The notes beneath the pieces were generated by a model. That model was not told the origin of the DNA. It did no database searches and saw nothing but the letters and a program-made list of their open reading frames with translations. The position numbers and the translations under genes are program-made. A stretch of DNA of 45,051 nucleotides, taken from assembly GCA_003697105.1 (NCBI GenBank), contig RFFQ01000183.1, positions 1 through 45,051 of the forward strand, written 5' to 3'. This DNA is from Gemmatimonadota bacterium. Lineage in GTDB: Bacteria > 4572-55 > J002. This document shows positions 17,279-24,954 of this stretch, piece after piece; the first letter of the stretch is position 1; the number at the start of each line of letters is the position of its first letter.

Positions 17279-18403
17279 TCAGTTTGACCGTGCCCGAATA
17301 AATGTGGAAATATCGGGAATATCTTCGAGGAGACGGCGCGCCACATGTTTCGCTTCTTCGCGGGTTTCAAATTGACCAACCCAGACTAAAAACGGCGTTT
17401 GGGAGTTTTCAGCCGTGCGATCAATCACTTCAGCAGAATAGCCGATTTCCCGGATGTGGTTCATCTGTTTTTCAGCGTTGAGGCGATCTGTAAAGGCGCC
17501 AACCTGAATGGTAAAGATGGTCTTTTCTGGGACGGTTGAGTCTGGAGTGGCGGGCGGTGGTGGTGCTACCGGTGCGGGGTGGGGAGTCACGGGTGGCGGG
17601 GTGGATTGTGGCGGTACGGTAATCGTCTTTTTGAGTTGGGTCACTTTTTCCCGTGCCAGCGCAGCTTCATGGGAGGTAGGGAAATCCGTCAATACGCGTT
17701 CATAGGATTGCAACGCAAAGTCATATCGCCCCCCTAATTCCGCATTTTCTCCAATGCCATAAAATGCGGCGGCAAGTACACCCCGATCCGTATATTGCTG
17801 CAATATTTGGCGATATGTAAGTTCCGCTTGATCAAACTTTCCAAAGCGCATTTGGGTCCGAGCAACACCCAGCATTGCCCAAGATGTTTTTTCACAATTG
17901 GGATATTGGTCGATAACATGTTGGTAATCTGTCAGCGCGGCAGTGTATTGTTGTGTCGCGTATTCTGCACTTGCCAACCAATATTGGCTCCGGCAAAGCA
18001 AATTTATATCCTTGGAGGTTTCCAATACGCGCCGGTGCTGATCAATTGCCGTTAAATACTGACCAACACTGTAGTGATATTGTGCGACTTCAAATAAAGC
18101 ATCGTCTGCATATTCACTATTCGGATAGCGATCCACAATTTTTTGGTAGATGCTCATGGCACGATTCGGGTTGGATTCAAGCTTACCGAGCATAAACAAC
18201 GCGCCGGGGACTTTATCACTATTCGGATAATCTGCTAAAAAGCGCTCAAATTTAGCTTGCGCGGCTAGATGACTTTCGGTGTCATCTAAGTGGGACAAGC
18301 GCACGGCTTCATCGTAATCCGTTTGCTCATCCGCAAAAATCGTGGTGACACTGGCTATTCCAATCATCACCATCATCAGGATTTGGATTGCAACATTGCG
18401 CAT
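17279..18403 (-). CDS. exported TPR protein with C-terminal SPOR domain
   Basis: A 374-residue protein. It has a signal peptide (about 1-24), TPR-type repeats through about 250 (for example YPNSEYADDALFEVAQYHY and PNCEKTSWAMLGVARTQM), a proline-rich linker at about 270-295, and a SPOR domain (about 297-371, FTIQVGAFTDRLNAEKQM). The repeat region resembles YbgF/CpoB-type periplasmic TPRs; SPOR domains bind denuded peptidoglycan at division sites. A role in septal wall or outer-membrane constriction is inferred. The ATG at 18403 was chosen because CTGGAGG precedes it by 8 nt and the signal peptide begins there; a longer frame from 18514 adds 37 unconserved residues. Confidence 0.85.
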   Translation of the reverse strand: MRNVAIQILMMVMIGIASVTTIFADEQTDYDEAVRLSHLDDTESHLAAQAKFERFLADYPNSDKVPGALFMLGKLESNPNRAMSIYQKIVDRYPNSEYADDALFEVAQYHYSVGQYLTAIDQHRRVLETSKDINLLCRSQYWLASAEYATQQYTAALTDYQHVIDQYPNCEKTSWAMLGVARTQMRFGKFDQAELTYRQILQQYTDRGVLAAAFYGIGENAELGGRYDFALQSYERVLTDFPTSHEAALAREKVTQLKKTITVPPQSTPPPVTPHPAPVAPPPPATPDSTVPEKTIFTIQVGAFTDRLNAEKQMNHIREIGYSAEVIDRTAENSQTPFLVWVGQFETREEAKHVARRLLEDIPDISTFIRARSN

Positions 18404-18522
18404 ACTGACAACCTCCAGATATAAAAAACCGCCAACAACACAATCTTTCCGCAAAACTGGGTTCAGTTCTAGGGAGAGTTGTATGATCGACGGTTTAAGT
18501 CCAATTTTAATCAAGCCGGTAC

Positions 18523-19002
18523 TTAAAACGGCAGGTCATCATCGGTTTCCTCAGTGGGGGCTGAGTCACCGGTTGCCGGTGCAGGGGCAGTACTCTCATT
18601 GGGTTTACCCCATTCTGGGGGAGCATCTTCATCACTCGGTGGCGGGGGTCCCGCAAAATCCGACCCGCTACTCCGACTGCCCAACAACAACAACCGGTCA
18701 ACTATCACTTCGGTGGTATAGCGAGTTACCCCGTTTTGGTCTTCCCATTTGCGGGTTTGTAGTTTGCCTTCAATATAGCACTGCCGCCCTTTTGCAAGAT
18801 ACTCGCTGGCGATTTCGGCAGTGCGCCGCCACGCAACAATCCGGTGCCATTCCGTGCGCGTTTGTTCATTACCACTATCATCACGCCACGTTTCGTTGGT
18901 TGCTAAACTAAAATTAGCAACCGGCACTCCACTAGGGGTGTAACGCAATTCCGGGTCGGCACCTAAGTTTCCAATTAAAATCACTTTATTTACGCTCGCC
19001 AC
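18523..19002 (-). CDS. ssb: single-stranded DNA-binding protein
   Basis: A 159-residue SSB. The OB fold covers about 1-105 ([46 protein letters not shown]), followed by a Gly/Pro/Asp-rich linker and the acidic tip DDDLPF that recruits replication and repair partners. The start codon is GTG at 19002, backed by GAGGAGG 7 nt upstream. It sits 18 bp after the thioredoxin-fold gene and 119 bp before the TPR-SPOR gene, not in the common rpsF-ssb-rpsR arrangement. Confidence 0.96.
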   Translation of the reverse strand: MASVNKVILIGNLGADPELRYTPSGVPVANFSLATNETWRDDSGNEQTRTEWHRIVAWRRTAEIASEYLAKGRQCYIEGKLQTRKWEDQNGVTRYTTEVIVDRLLLLGSRSSGSDFAGPPPPSDEDAPPEWGKPNESTAPAPATGDSAPTEETDDDLPF

Positions 19003-19020
19003 AATAGACCTCCTCAGGTG

Positions 19021-19512
19021 TTAATCCAAATAAAGGCTTTTGATTTTACCCCATGTTTTATTTTTTTTATGGGAAATTCCGAGCATCTGATTCAATTTGT
19101 CCCGCAACAAACGTTCCCCCGGGAGTTCCAAACTTTGAGAGACAATTTCATTTTCCGCATTAATAAGCAAATACCCCTGTTCGTCCATCGCAAACAGATC
19201 GGCGAACGTTCCGTCATCTTGCAGAAGCGGATATAAAGCTGAAGTGGATTCAACTGAGACTGATTCAGGAGAAACCACCCATACATCCAGATGGTAATCG
19301 GTATAATCGGTAAGTATAGCCTCATAGGGGGCTATATCAGTAGAATTGCCGGTGTAGATGATTATCAACGGTGTTACGGCGCGGGTCGAAAGGGTATATA
19401 GCTGATGGTCACTATCAGGCAGGGTGAAGTCTGGTGCGGTTTTAGCACCTACCGTGGAGAGTGAAAATAAAGTTAGAATTGTAATGATGCCCAATCCTGA
19501 TGTGAATCTCAT
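19021..19512 (-). CDS. exported thioredoxin-fold protein lacking the CxxC motif
   Basis: A 163-residue protein with a signal peptide (about 1-23, ending STVGA) and a redoxin/AhpC-TSA-like core: APDFTLPDSDHQLYTLS, PLIIIYTGNS, a DLFAMDEQGYLLI strand pair and a C-terminal helix with LRDKLNQML. Where TlpA/ResA-like proteins carry CxxC after the first beta strand, this one reads GNSTDIAP; the mature protein has no cysteine, so thiol-disulfide chemistry is excluded. A structural or binding role is possible. The ATG at 19512 has AGAAGGTG upstream and begins the signal peptide. It lies just downstream of tRNA-Gln on the same strand and 18 bp before ssb, so it may share the tRNA promoter. Confidence 0.65.
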   Translation of the reverse strand: MRFTSGLGIITILTLFSLSTVGAKTAPDFTLPDSDHQLYTLSTRAVTPLIIIYTGNSTDIAPYEAILTDYTDYHLDVWVVSPESVSVESTSALYPLLQDDGTFADLFAMDEQGYLLINAENEIVSQSLELPGERLLRDKLNQMLGISHKKNKTWGKIKSLYLD

Positions 19513-19552
19513 AAAATCACCTTCTAAACCATCAAGCAACATAACAAAAAAA

Positions 19553-19628
19553 TGGCTGGGGCGGCAGGATTCGAACCTGCGAATGCTGGAACCAAAATCC
19601 AGTGTCTTAGCCGCTTGACGACGCCCCA
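19553..19628 (-). tRNA. tRNA-Gln (anticodon UUG)
   Basis: A 76-nt cloverleaf on the minus strand. The acceptor stem pairs TGGGGCG with CGCCCCA, giving a U1-A72 first pair and discriminator G73; CCA is encoded. The anticodon arm is CTGGA-TTTTGGT-TCCAG with anticodon TTG, and the T arm is GCAGG-TTCGAAT-CCTGC. U1-A72 is the bacterial tRNA-Gln type. A T-rich stretch follows the CCA. Confidence 0.96.
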
Positions 19629-19647
19629 GCCTTAAAAATGCGCCGTA

Positions 19648-19677
19648 ATTATAGCGCGATTAGTAGCAATTTGTCAA
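19648..19677 (-). promoter_or_regulatory. near-perfect sigma-70 promoter for tRNA-Gln
   Basis: On the minus strand TTGACA (19672-19677), an 18-bp spacer and TATAAT (19648-19653) lie about 20 bp upstream of the tRNA 5-prime end. Both hexamers are perfect consensus, as expected for a stable-RNA promoter. The downstream thioredoxin-fold gene and ssb may also be read from it. Confidence 0.85.
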
Positions 19678-19797
19678 CCCTTTTTTCGTAAGTGCACTTT
19701 AATTTCTAAAGTACAGCTTCTCTCCGTTTCCTGCCATTTACGGACAAAGGAAAATCTGTCGTATTATAAATGGTGTGGAGGCGTGTATCTCTCTGCA

Positions 19798-20502
19798 TTA
19801 CCACGGTATCTTGGCTCGATCCCGGAAAAAGCCGCCAGTGGGGCCATCATCGGGTAATAACGCCAGCCAAATGGCAGTATCTGCCCCCTCGTCCACGGGT
19901 CGCGGTGCGTTCTCTCCCCCCATTGCCGTTTTGACCCAGCCGGGGGACATCGCGTTGACCAGAATATTGGTATCTTTCAACTCATCCGCAAGAATAGCAG
20001 TCATGGCGTTCATTGCCACTTTGGATAAGCGATATGCTGGGTAGCCGCCAGCCATGGAGTGTAAGGCACCTAAACCACTGGAAACATTGACAATTCGTCC
20101 ATAATTTCGGGCTTTCATCAGCGGGATAAACATTTGGCATAACCGCAAAGCACCATAGGCATTAATTTCCATGGTTTCTCGCACTTTGTCTAAAGAAACG
20201 GTCAAGCCCCAATCCGAACGGTCTAGCAAGACGCCCGCATTATTGACCAGAATATCCAAGCGCCCAAACTCTGCTTCCACATAGGTGACGGTCTGGATAA
20301 TACTCGCTTCATCCGTAACATCTAGCTGATGAAAATGGATGTCCAAACCTTGACTAACCAAACTCTTAGTGACTGCTCTTCCCGCCGAGGCATTACGTGC
20401 CGTGAGAATAACCTCGACGCCTTCATACGCCAACTGCCGGCAGATCTCCAAACCAATACCGCGATTTGCTCCTGTAACTAATGCTATTTTTTTGGAACCC
20501 AT
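19798..20502 (-). CDS. short-chain dehydrogenase/reductase (carbonyl-reductase-like)
   Basis: A 234-residue classical SDR. The cofactor motif TGANRGIG (10-17), NNAG (87-90), Ser141/Ser142 and the active-site Tyr157-x3-Lys161 in YRLSK are present. The short C-terminus and the ending GFFRDRAKIPW resemble plant/animal carbonyl reductase-like SDRs that reduce small carbonyls with NADPH. The substrate is not known. GGAGGAG lies 6 nt before the ATG. It is divergent from the HAD gene, and the two promoters overlap. Confidence 0.9.
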   Translation of the reverse strand: MGSKKIALVTGANRGIGLEICRQLAYEGVEVILTARNASAGRAVTKSLVSQGLDIHFHQLDVTDEASIIQTVTYVEAEFGRLDILVNNAGVLLDRSDWGLTVSLDKVRETMEINAYGALRLCQMFIPLMKARNYGRIVNVSSGLGALHSMAGGYPAYRLSKVAMNAMTAILADELKDTNILVNAMSPGWVKTAMGGENAPRPVDEGADTAIWLALLPDDGPTGGFFRDRAKIPW

Positions 20503-20563
20503 TGGTCTCCTCCCGTTGAATCGACAACGTGCGATGATTGTTCATGTGACCAGATAAATTTCG

Positions 20564-20592
20564 TTGCAATCATACCCTAGATGGTGTATTCT
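20564..20592 (+). promoter_or_regulatory. promoter for the HAD-MFS pair
   Basis: TTGCAA (20564-20569), 17-bp spacer, TATTCT (20587-20592); predicted transcription start near 20599, 35 bp upstream of the HAD gene. It occupies the same DNA as the opposing SDR promoter. Confidence 0.6.
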
Positions 20593-20597
20593 GTCAA
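20569..20597 (-). promoter_or_regulatory. promoter for the SDR gene
   Basis: On the minus strand TTGACA (20592-20597), 17-bp spacer, TATGAT (20569-20574). It overlaps almost entirely with the opposing HAD promoter. Confidence 0.6.
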
Positions 20598-20633
20598 TCC
20601 AAAATCAATTTCGTCGCACAAAAAAAGGAAAAA

Positions 20634-21293
20634 ATGATGATTCATGCCGTTATTTTTGATATGGATGGGGTTCTGGTGGATTCCGAGCCTATTTACCAAC
20701 GCCAAGAGTTGGATTTATTCCGGGAATTGGGTATTGAAATGAGTGAAGCGGAGCACAACCAGTTTGTAGGGATGGGTACCAAAACCATGTGTGAAATACT
20801 CATTAAGCGGTATCATCTAAACTGGACTGTACCGGAGTTGGTGGAGAAGTCAGAGCGCATGTATTTGGAGTATTTCCATCGCGAACCCACCATCACACCC
20901 ATAACGGGGGCAGAAACATTGATCCAAACAGTTTACCAGCTCAGGTTAAAAATTGCCCTCGCATCCTCTTCTTCGCGGGAAAATATTCGTATCGTTTTGG
21001 AGCGGCTTGGGTTCGGTGATTATTTTCCCATCCGGGTTTCGGGCGAGGAGGTTCCCCAAAGCAAACCTGCACCGGATATTTTCCGGCTGGCGGCAAACCG
21101 GCTTCAGGTGGAACCGGCGCATTGTTTGGTAATTGAAGATTCCCGTAATGGGGTGTTAGCCGCAAAAGCCGCCGGGATGCGGTGTATCGGGTATGCCGCA
21201 CCGAATGCCCGTTCGCAAGGATTAGAGCCGGCTGACATAGTGGTTACACATCTAACAGACATTCATTTGAACACGTTAATCTCCCAATTTTGA
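20634..21293 (+). CDS. HAD-family phosphatase (beta-phosphoglucomutase-like)
   Basis: A 219-residue haloacid-dehalogenase-like hydrolase. Motif I is FDMDGVLVDSEP with the nucleophile Asp and the acid/base Asp, motif II is ALASSSS, motif III Lys is in QSKPAPDIF, and motif IV is VIEDSRNGV. The alpha-helical cap with the DSEP start is that of subfamily I phosphatases and beta-phosphoglucomutases. The substrate, probably a sugar phosphate, is not readable. AAAGGA precedes the ATG. The MFS gene starts 11 bp downstream. Confidence 0.9.
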   Translation: MMIHAVIFDMDGVLVDSEPIYQRQELDLFRELGIEMSEAEHNQFVGMGTKTMCEILIKRYHLNWTVPELVEKSERMYLEYFHREPTITPITGAETLIQTVYQLRLKIALASSSSRENIRIVLERLGFGDYFPIRVSGEEVPQSKPAPDIFRLAANRLQVEPAHCLVIEDSRNGVLAAKAAGMRCIGYAAPNARSQGLEPADIVVTHLTDIHLNTLISQF

Positions 21294-21304
21294 GGTCGCT
21301 CGCG

Positions 21305-22531
21305 ATGACAGACCCCATTGCCCGGAACATTTGGCGCTACCAACTATTTACAGCCATTTCCTTTATGCCGATCATGTTACCGGTGATCGTCCTGTTCTGG
21401 CAGGAAAATGGGCTTGATATGTTTCAGGTGTACCTATTGCAAAGTATTTTTGCCCTTGGAATGGTGATTCTGGAAATTCCGACCGGAATGATTGCGGATC
21501 GATTGGGCAAGCGTACCAGCCTGATTTTTGCCATGTCGATCATGACCATCGGGCTGGTGGTCTATGCGGTGGGGAGTTCCTTTTGGGTATTTCTTCTCGC
21601 AGAATTAGTGCTCTCGCTGGGGATTTCACTCCTTTCAGGAGCAGATTCCGCTTTACTGTACGATACCCTCAACCATCTGGGACGGCAGGATGACTATCAG
21701 CGGATTGAAGGACGCGCGCGGGCAATCCAAATGGTGGTTTTTGCGTTAGCGAATCTGTTAGGAGGCGCTATCGGAGAGTTTTCCTACCGGGCAACCATTT
21801 GGGCAACCGCCATCGGACCCTTTGTGGGCTTAATTCTTGCCATCGGGTTTGTGGAGGTCAATCAACCGGCGCCAAGCGAATCCTACCGAGCGGCTTTCAA
21901 AGCGTACCGCGAGTTAATCCGTAGTTCGTTCACATTTGTGCGTAAGCACCAATTTGTGCGCTGGCAAGTGCTCTTCTTAGGGGTGACGACCACTAGCGGC
22001 GCGTGGCTACTCTGGCTTTACCAACCCTACATGGAATTGAGCCACTTACCGGTCTGGGGGTTTGGCGCCGCATTTGCCATCTTTAATCTATATGCGGCAG
22101 GTGCCAGCCATGTTGCCCATCATGTTGAAACGCGGTTGGGGCGAAATGGTGTTATTATGCTATTTATTATTTTGCAGGTCAGCCCGCTCATTTTGATGGG
22201 ACTGGTTATCACGCCGCTTAGTTTTCTATTCATTTTAGGACACCAGACCGTGCGGGGTATGTCTCGACCGATTATTAGTGATTGGATTTTGCGATACACC
22301 TACGCTGATAAACGGGCAACGATTTTATCGATCAGTTCGATGGGTAGCCGGCTCTTTTTTGCGCTTACCTCACCGCTGATTGGCTGGATTGCCGCCAAAA
22401 CAACCCTCCCGGTCACGCTTTACTTCCAAGCCGTATTTTTGGTAGTCTTATTCGGAGTTTTGGTGACGATCTACCAGCGAATCCCGGAAAAATATTTCCA
22501 TGTGAAAGATACCGTCAAAGAAAAACATTGA
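21305..22531 (+). CDS. major facilitator superfamily transporter
   Basis: A 408-residue protein with about twelve hydrophobic segments. The loop 2-3 signature reads GMIADRLGKRTSL, and a second conserved-loop region lies midway. The N-terminal half resembles MFS efflux proteins of the MdtG/tetracycline type; the substrate is unknown. The ATG at 21305 has GAGG 9 nt upstream and starts 11 bp after the HAD stop codon. An in-frame TTG at 21290 would overlap that gene and lacks a ribosome site. Likely co-transcribed with the HAD gene. Confidence 0.87.
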   Translation: MTDPIARNIWRYQLFTAISFMPIMLPVIVLFWQENGLDMFQVYLLQSIFALGMVILEIPTGMIADRLGKRTSLIFAMSIMTIGLVVYAVGSSFWVFLLAELVLSLGISLLSGADSALLYDTLNHLGRQDDYQRIEGRARAIQMVVFALANLLGGAIGEFSYRATIWATAIGPFVGLILAIGFVEVNQPAPSESYRAAFKAYRELIRSSFTFVRKHQFVRWQVLFLGVTTTSGAWLLWLYQPYMELSHLPVWGFGAAFAIFNLYAAGASHVAHHVETRLGRNGVIMLFIILQVSPLILMGLVITPLSFLFILGHQTVRGMSRPIISDWILRYTYADKRATILSISSMGSRLFFALTSPLIGWIAAKTTLPVTLYFQAVFLVVLFGVLVTIYQRIPEKYFHVKDTVKEKH

Positions 22532-22549
22532 TGCGCGTCAAAAAAGAGA

Positions 22550-22578
22550 TTGAATTTTTCTGAATTTTCGGGTATACT
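22550..22578 (+). promoter_or_regulatory. promoter for the DUF5996-like gene
   Basis: TTGAAT (22550-22555), 17-bp spacer, TATACT (22573-22578), about 57 bp upstream of the next ATG. Confidence 0.6.
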
Positions 22579-22634
22579 AAACCGTAATAATCAGATAACA
22601 TTATATTTGTCACCTATTTCTCGAACAAAATCAG

Positions 22635-23486
22635 ATGATCAGACTCAATCGATTGAAATCCAAATGGCAGATATGCGGTAGAATTCCGCTGGCGCAACTT
22701 GTCGCGGCACGACAGCAATTACATCAAGCGGCACAACTTGTGGGGGCGTTTGGGATGTCCTATTTGGAGCCTCAACCGGATGGCATACATGCCCGGCTGG
22801 TCTGGATTGATCGCTTAAAGGGTGTGGCTTCCGCTCCTGCCAAGACATATCGAGTTGGACTCCGCTTACCGGATTTAACCTTGCTGTGGCTCGATGAATT
22901 CGGTATGATTTTAAGCGAATATGGAATGCGTCAGCAGACACTTAGCCACACGTTGGCGTGGTTGAAAGACCATTTAACACACGCGGGATTCAATCCGGAT
23001 CAATTCATGATGGAGACCCCATCCGGTTTAGCTGGGGGAGCAACGAGCCGGTTTCAGGTGGATAATCCAAAAGCATTTGATGAACTCACCCGCTATTTTA
23101 GTAATGCACATCTCATTTTAGAGGCATTAGCGGCAAAACTTTCACCCGGGAACAAGGTCTATTGCCGGGCCAAGCCATTTGATATCCGTTTTGTCTATTT
23201 TTTGGATCAATCTTCGGAGTCCACGTCACAACAATCGATTTGTTTGGGGTTATCTTTGGGGGATACAGCATTTTCCGAACCGTACTTTTATGGTCAATTT
23301 TTACCTGAGCCGGACGTAAATCCGAACAGCTTGCCTGAACTTGCCGGAGCGGGACAGTGGTACACGGACGCTTGGTTTGGCACGGCGTTACCAGCGTCGC
23401 AAATTGTAACCGATTCCGAAGATCACCAATTACAGCAAATTAGTAACTTTTTGGAATCCACTCTTCAGGCGGTTTCTCATTTTTAA
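22635..23486 (+). CDS. uncharacterised protein, possibly a distant DUF5996 member
   Basis: A 283-residue soluble protein with no signal peptide. By eye it follows the layout of DUF5996: an N-terminal IPLAQLVAARQQLHQAAQLVG segment, a YFSNAHLILEALAAKL helix, a CRAKPFDIRFVYFLDQ strand, EPYFYGQFLPEPD, GQWYTDAWFGTALPAS and a final FLESTLQAV helix. DUF5996 proteins have no established function. The match is by pattern, not by strict residue identity, so it is tentative. The gene is monocistronic, has its own promoter, and is followed by a large hairpin. No clear Shine-Dalgarno precedes the ATG. Confidence 0.6.
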   Translation: MIRLNRLKSKWQICGRIPLAQLVAARQQLHQAAQLVGAFGMSYLEPQPDGIHARLVWIDRLKGVASAPAKTYRVGLRLPDLTLLWLDEFGMILSEYGMRQQTLSHTLAWLKDHLTHAGFNPDQFMMETPSGLAGGATSRFQVDNPKAFDELTRYFSNAHLILEALAAKLSPGNKVYCRAKPFDIRFVYFLDQSSESTSQQSICLGLSLGDTAFSEPYFYGQFLPEPDVNPNSLPELAGAGQWYTDAWFGTALPASQIVTDSEDHQLQQISNFLESTLQAVSHF

Positions 23487-23543
23487 CCTGTACGATTCAT
23501 AAATGGTGTCTTTGACCCATTTGGGGACATTCCCCAACTTTTT

Positions 23544-23580
23544 ACAGGTGCGGCGCACTTTGAAAGTGCGTCGCACCTGT
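23544..23580. repeat. REP-like 18-bp inverted repeat
   Basis: The left arm at 23544-23561 is complementary to 23563-23580 over 18 positions, with a single G-T mismatch that would be a G-U pair in RNA. Core arms contain GTGCG and GCACTTT. Only one base separates the arms. No T-run follows. It lies 57 bp after the DUF5996-like gene and about 110 bp before the hsdR remnant. Confidence 0.75.
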
Positions 23581-23691
23581 TAATTTAGGTTGAAGAGCCA
23601 TCCGCCGGTAACCCACAAATCCCCATTATGGCGGGGTTTTTTCATTCCCGAATGACTCGTTTACAGAAAATAAGCTTATTTAACGTCAGTT

Positions 23692-24180
23692 CTATCCTGC
23701 CTGAGTCCAAAAATCTGCCAGCAGTTCAGCTTGGCTCAAAACTTTGGTGACGGATTCGGTGTATTCGCCGGTGGCTGGGTCGTCGGGCGGGTATTTGTAT
23801 CTGCGCAGGATGCGCTTGACCATGACACGCAGTTTGGCCTGCACGCTCTCTTTGAGTTGCCAGTCGATAGTGGCGTTTTTGCGCACCTCCTCCACCAGTT
23901 TGAGGGCGATTTGCCTGAGAAGACGATGCCGCCGGAGGGCCACGGCGAGCCGTTTTTTGAGTTCCTCGCGGCTGGCGGCCTGGACGGGGGTCTGGGGGAC
24001 AAGCCGCCCGCAGGGTGGAGTCAATCGCCCGGTTGACGGCGTAATACTGGTGGTAGGCGGCAGTTTTTTCTGTGTCCCTGGCGGGCTTTCTCGAAGACGA
24101 TGAAGTGCCGCAGGACATCCAGCAGGGTGTGCTTGTCGAACAGGCCGCGCCGCATGGGTTCGAGTTCGGATTCACAGAGA
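23692..24180 (-). pseudogene. hsdR: deletion remnant of a type I restriction enzyme R subunit
   Basis: Three frames on the minus strand carry HsdR pieces. From about 24180 the reading is ELEPMRRGLFDKHTLLDVLRHFIVFEK; after a frame change comes TEKTAAYHQYYAVNRAIDSTL; both belong just before the Walker A region of HsdR. The next piece, starting near 24024, is from the extreme C-terminus: VEEVRKNATIDWQLKESV, then KLRVMVKRILRRYKYPP and VLSQAELLADFW, ending at the stop codon 23692-23694. Roughly 600 codons with the helicase motor are missing. The stretch is visibly G+C-richer than its neighbours. It is non-functional; no hsdM or hsdS is present. Confidence 0.8.
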
Positions 24181-24553
24181 GCAGGACTATTCATTTTCGA
24201 TATACTCCGCGATTATCTCCAAATCAGATTCTATCTGGTGGAACGCTTCAAATTCTTCTTTACCCCCAAACCATTCCAGCGTTTTGGCACGCGCTACTTT
24301 GGTCGATCGGGTCGAGCAGATTGCCTGATAAGATGAAAAAGGCCACTTGCGGAAATCATCCACAAAACCATGTTTTTGCGGATTGCGGTGAATGTAGGCG
24401 ATCAGGGTGGCGAAATAACGCTCATCCTGGACGGGTTTCCGTTTGAACGGTTTTTCGAACAGGCTGCCCGTCCGCCCGTAGGCCTTGTTGATGGCTTTGT
24501 GTAGGTGCTGAACAGGTTGGAAAACGCTTGGGAGGGGGACTTTAAGGACTTTA

Positions 24554-24586
24554 AGGACTGGCAGTCCTCAGAGGACTGCCAGTCCT
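24554..24586. repeat. 33-bp REP-like palindrome, copy 1
   Basis: AGGACTGGCAGTCCT (24554-24568), a CAG loop, then AGGACTGCCAGTCCT (24572-24586): a perfect 15-bp inverted repeat whose arms are each also near-palindromic. It lies inside the RAYT coding region and its 33-bp length keeps the frame. Confidence 0.85.
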
Positions 24587-24776
24587 GAGGATCGAGAATT
24601 CTCACCAGCAGATGAAAATGATTGCGCAACAGGCAATAGGCATAGGTTTCTACCACAGGCTCGATATATCTGGCATACAATTTCATGAAGTAGGTATAGT
24701 TGCGGGTTTCGATGAACAGGTTTTCACGGTTGTTGCCGCGGTTGTAGATATGATAGATGACGCCGAGAGAGGACTT

Positions 24777-24809
24777 AGGACTGCCAGTCCTTTGAGGACT
24801 GGCAGTCCT
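24777..24809. repeat. 33-bp REP-like palindrome, copy 2
   Basis: AGGACTGCCAGTCCT (24777-24791), a TTG loop, then AGGACTGGCAGTCCT (24795-24809). Same arms as copy 1 in the opposite order, again 33 bp and in frame in the RAYT gene. Confidence 0.85.
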
Positions 24810-24954
24810 GTCGGTTGAAGGCAGTTTATCAGCCGTGGCCCACAGGGTTTTTTCGAGTTCGTAATTGTCTGGCATGGGCACATTACCTGTAATGTACGAT
24901 GTGGTTGGCTCATTGAGAATGAGGCTAAGCAAAACAACGGTGGTTCCACGTTGT

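Larger units (their letters stand above)
24187..24875 (-). pseudogene. REP-associated tyrosine (RAYT/Y1, HUH) transposase, frameshifted
   Basis: From the ATG at 24875 the frame reads IYHIYNRGNNRENLF, a KLYARYI helix, AYCLLRNHFHLLV with the HUH histidines (His86, His88), and SNLFSTYTK, which holds the likely nucleophilic Tyr. Just after it the frame changes: the family continuation KAINKAYGRTGSLFEKPFKR is in another frame, ending at the stop codon 24187-24189. One missing A in the AAA at 24496-24498 explains this. Two 33-bp palindromes lie in frame inside the gene. RAYTs mobilise REP palindromes. As written the enzyme is broken; an earlier in-frame ATG at 24974 adds 33 unconserved residues. 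Confidence 0.82.

Noticed and set aside
24072-24446. Open frames on the plus strand across the hsdR/RAYT scar
   Set aside because: They are antisense to recognisable HsdR and RAYT sequence and carry no ribosome site or family pattern.
24187-24875. Programmed frameshifting in the RAYT gene
   Set aside because: No slippery heptamer or downstream structure is evident, RAYTs are not known to use it, and a simple one-base loss in AAA explains the data.
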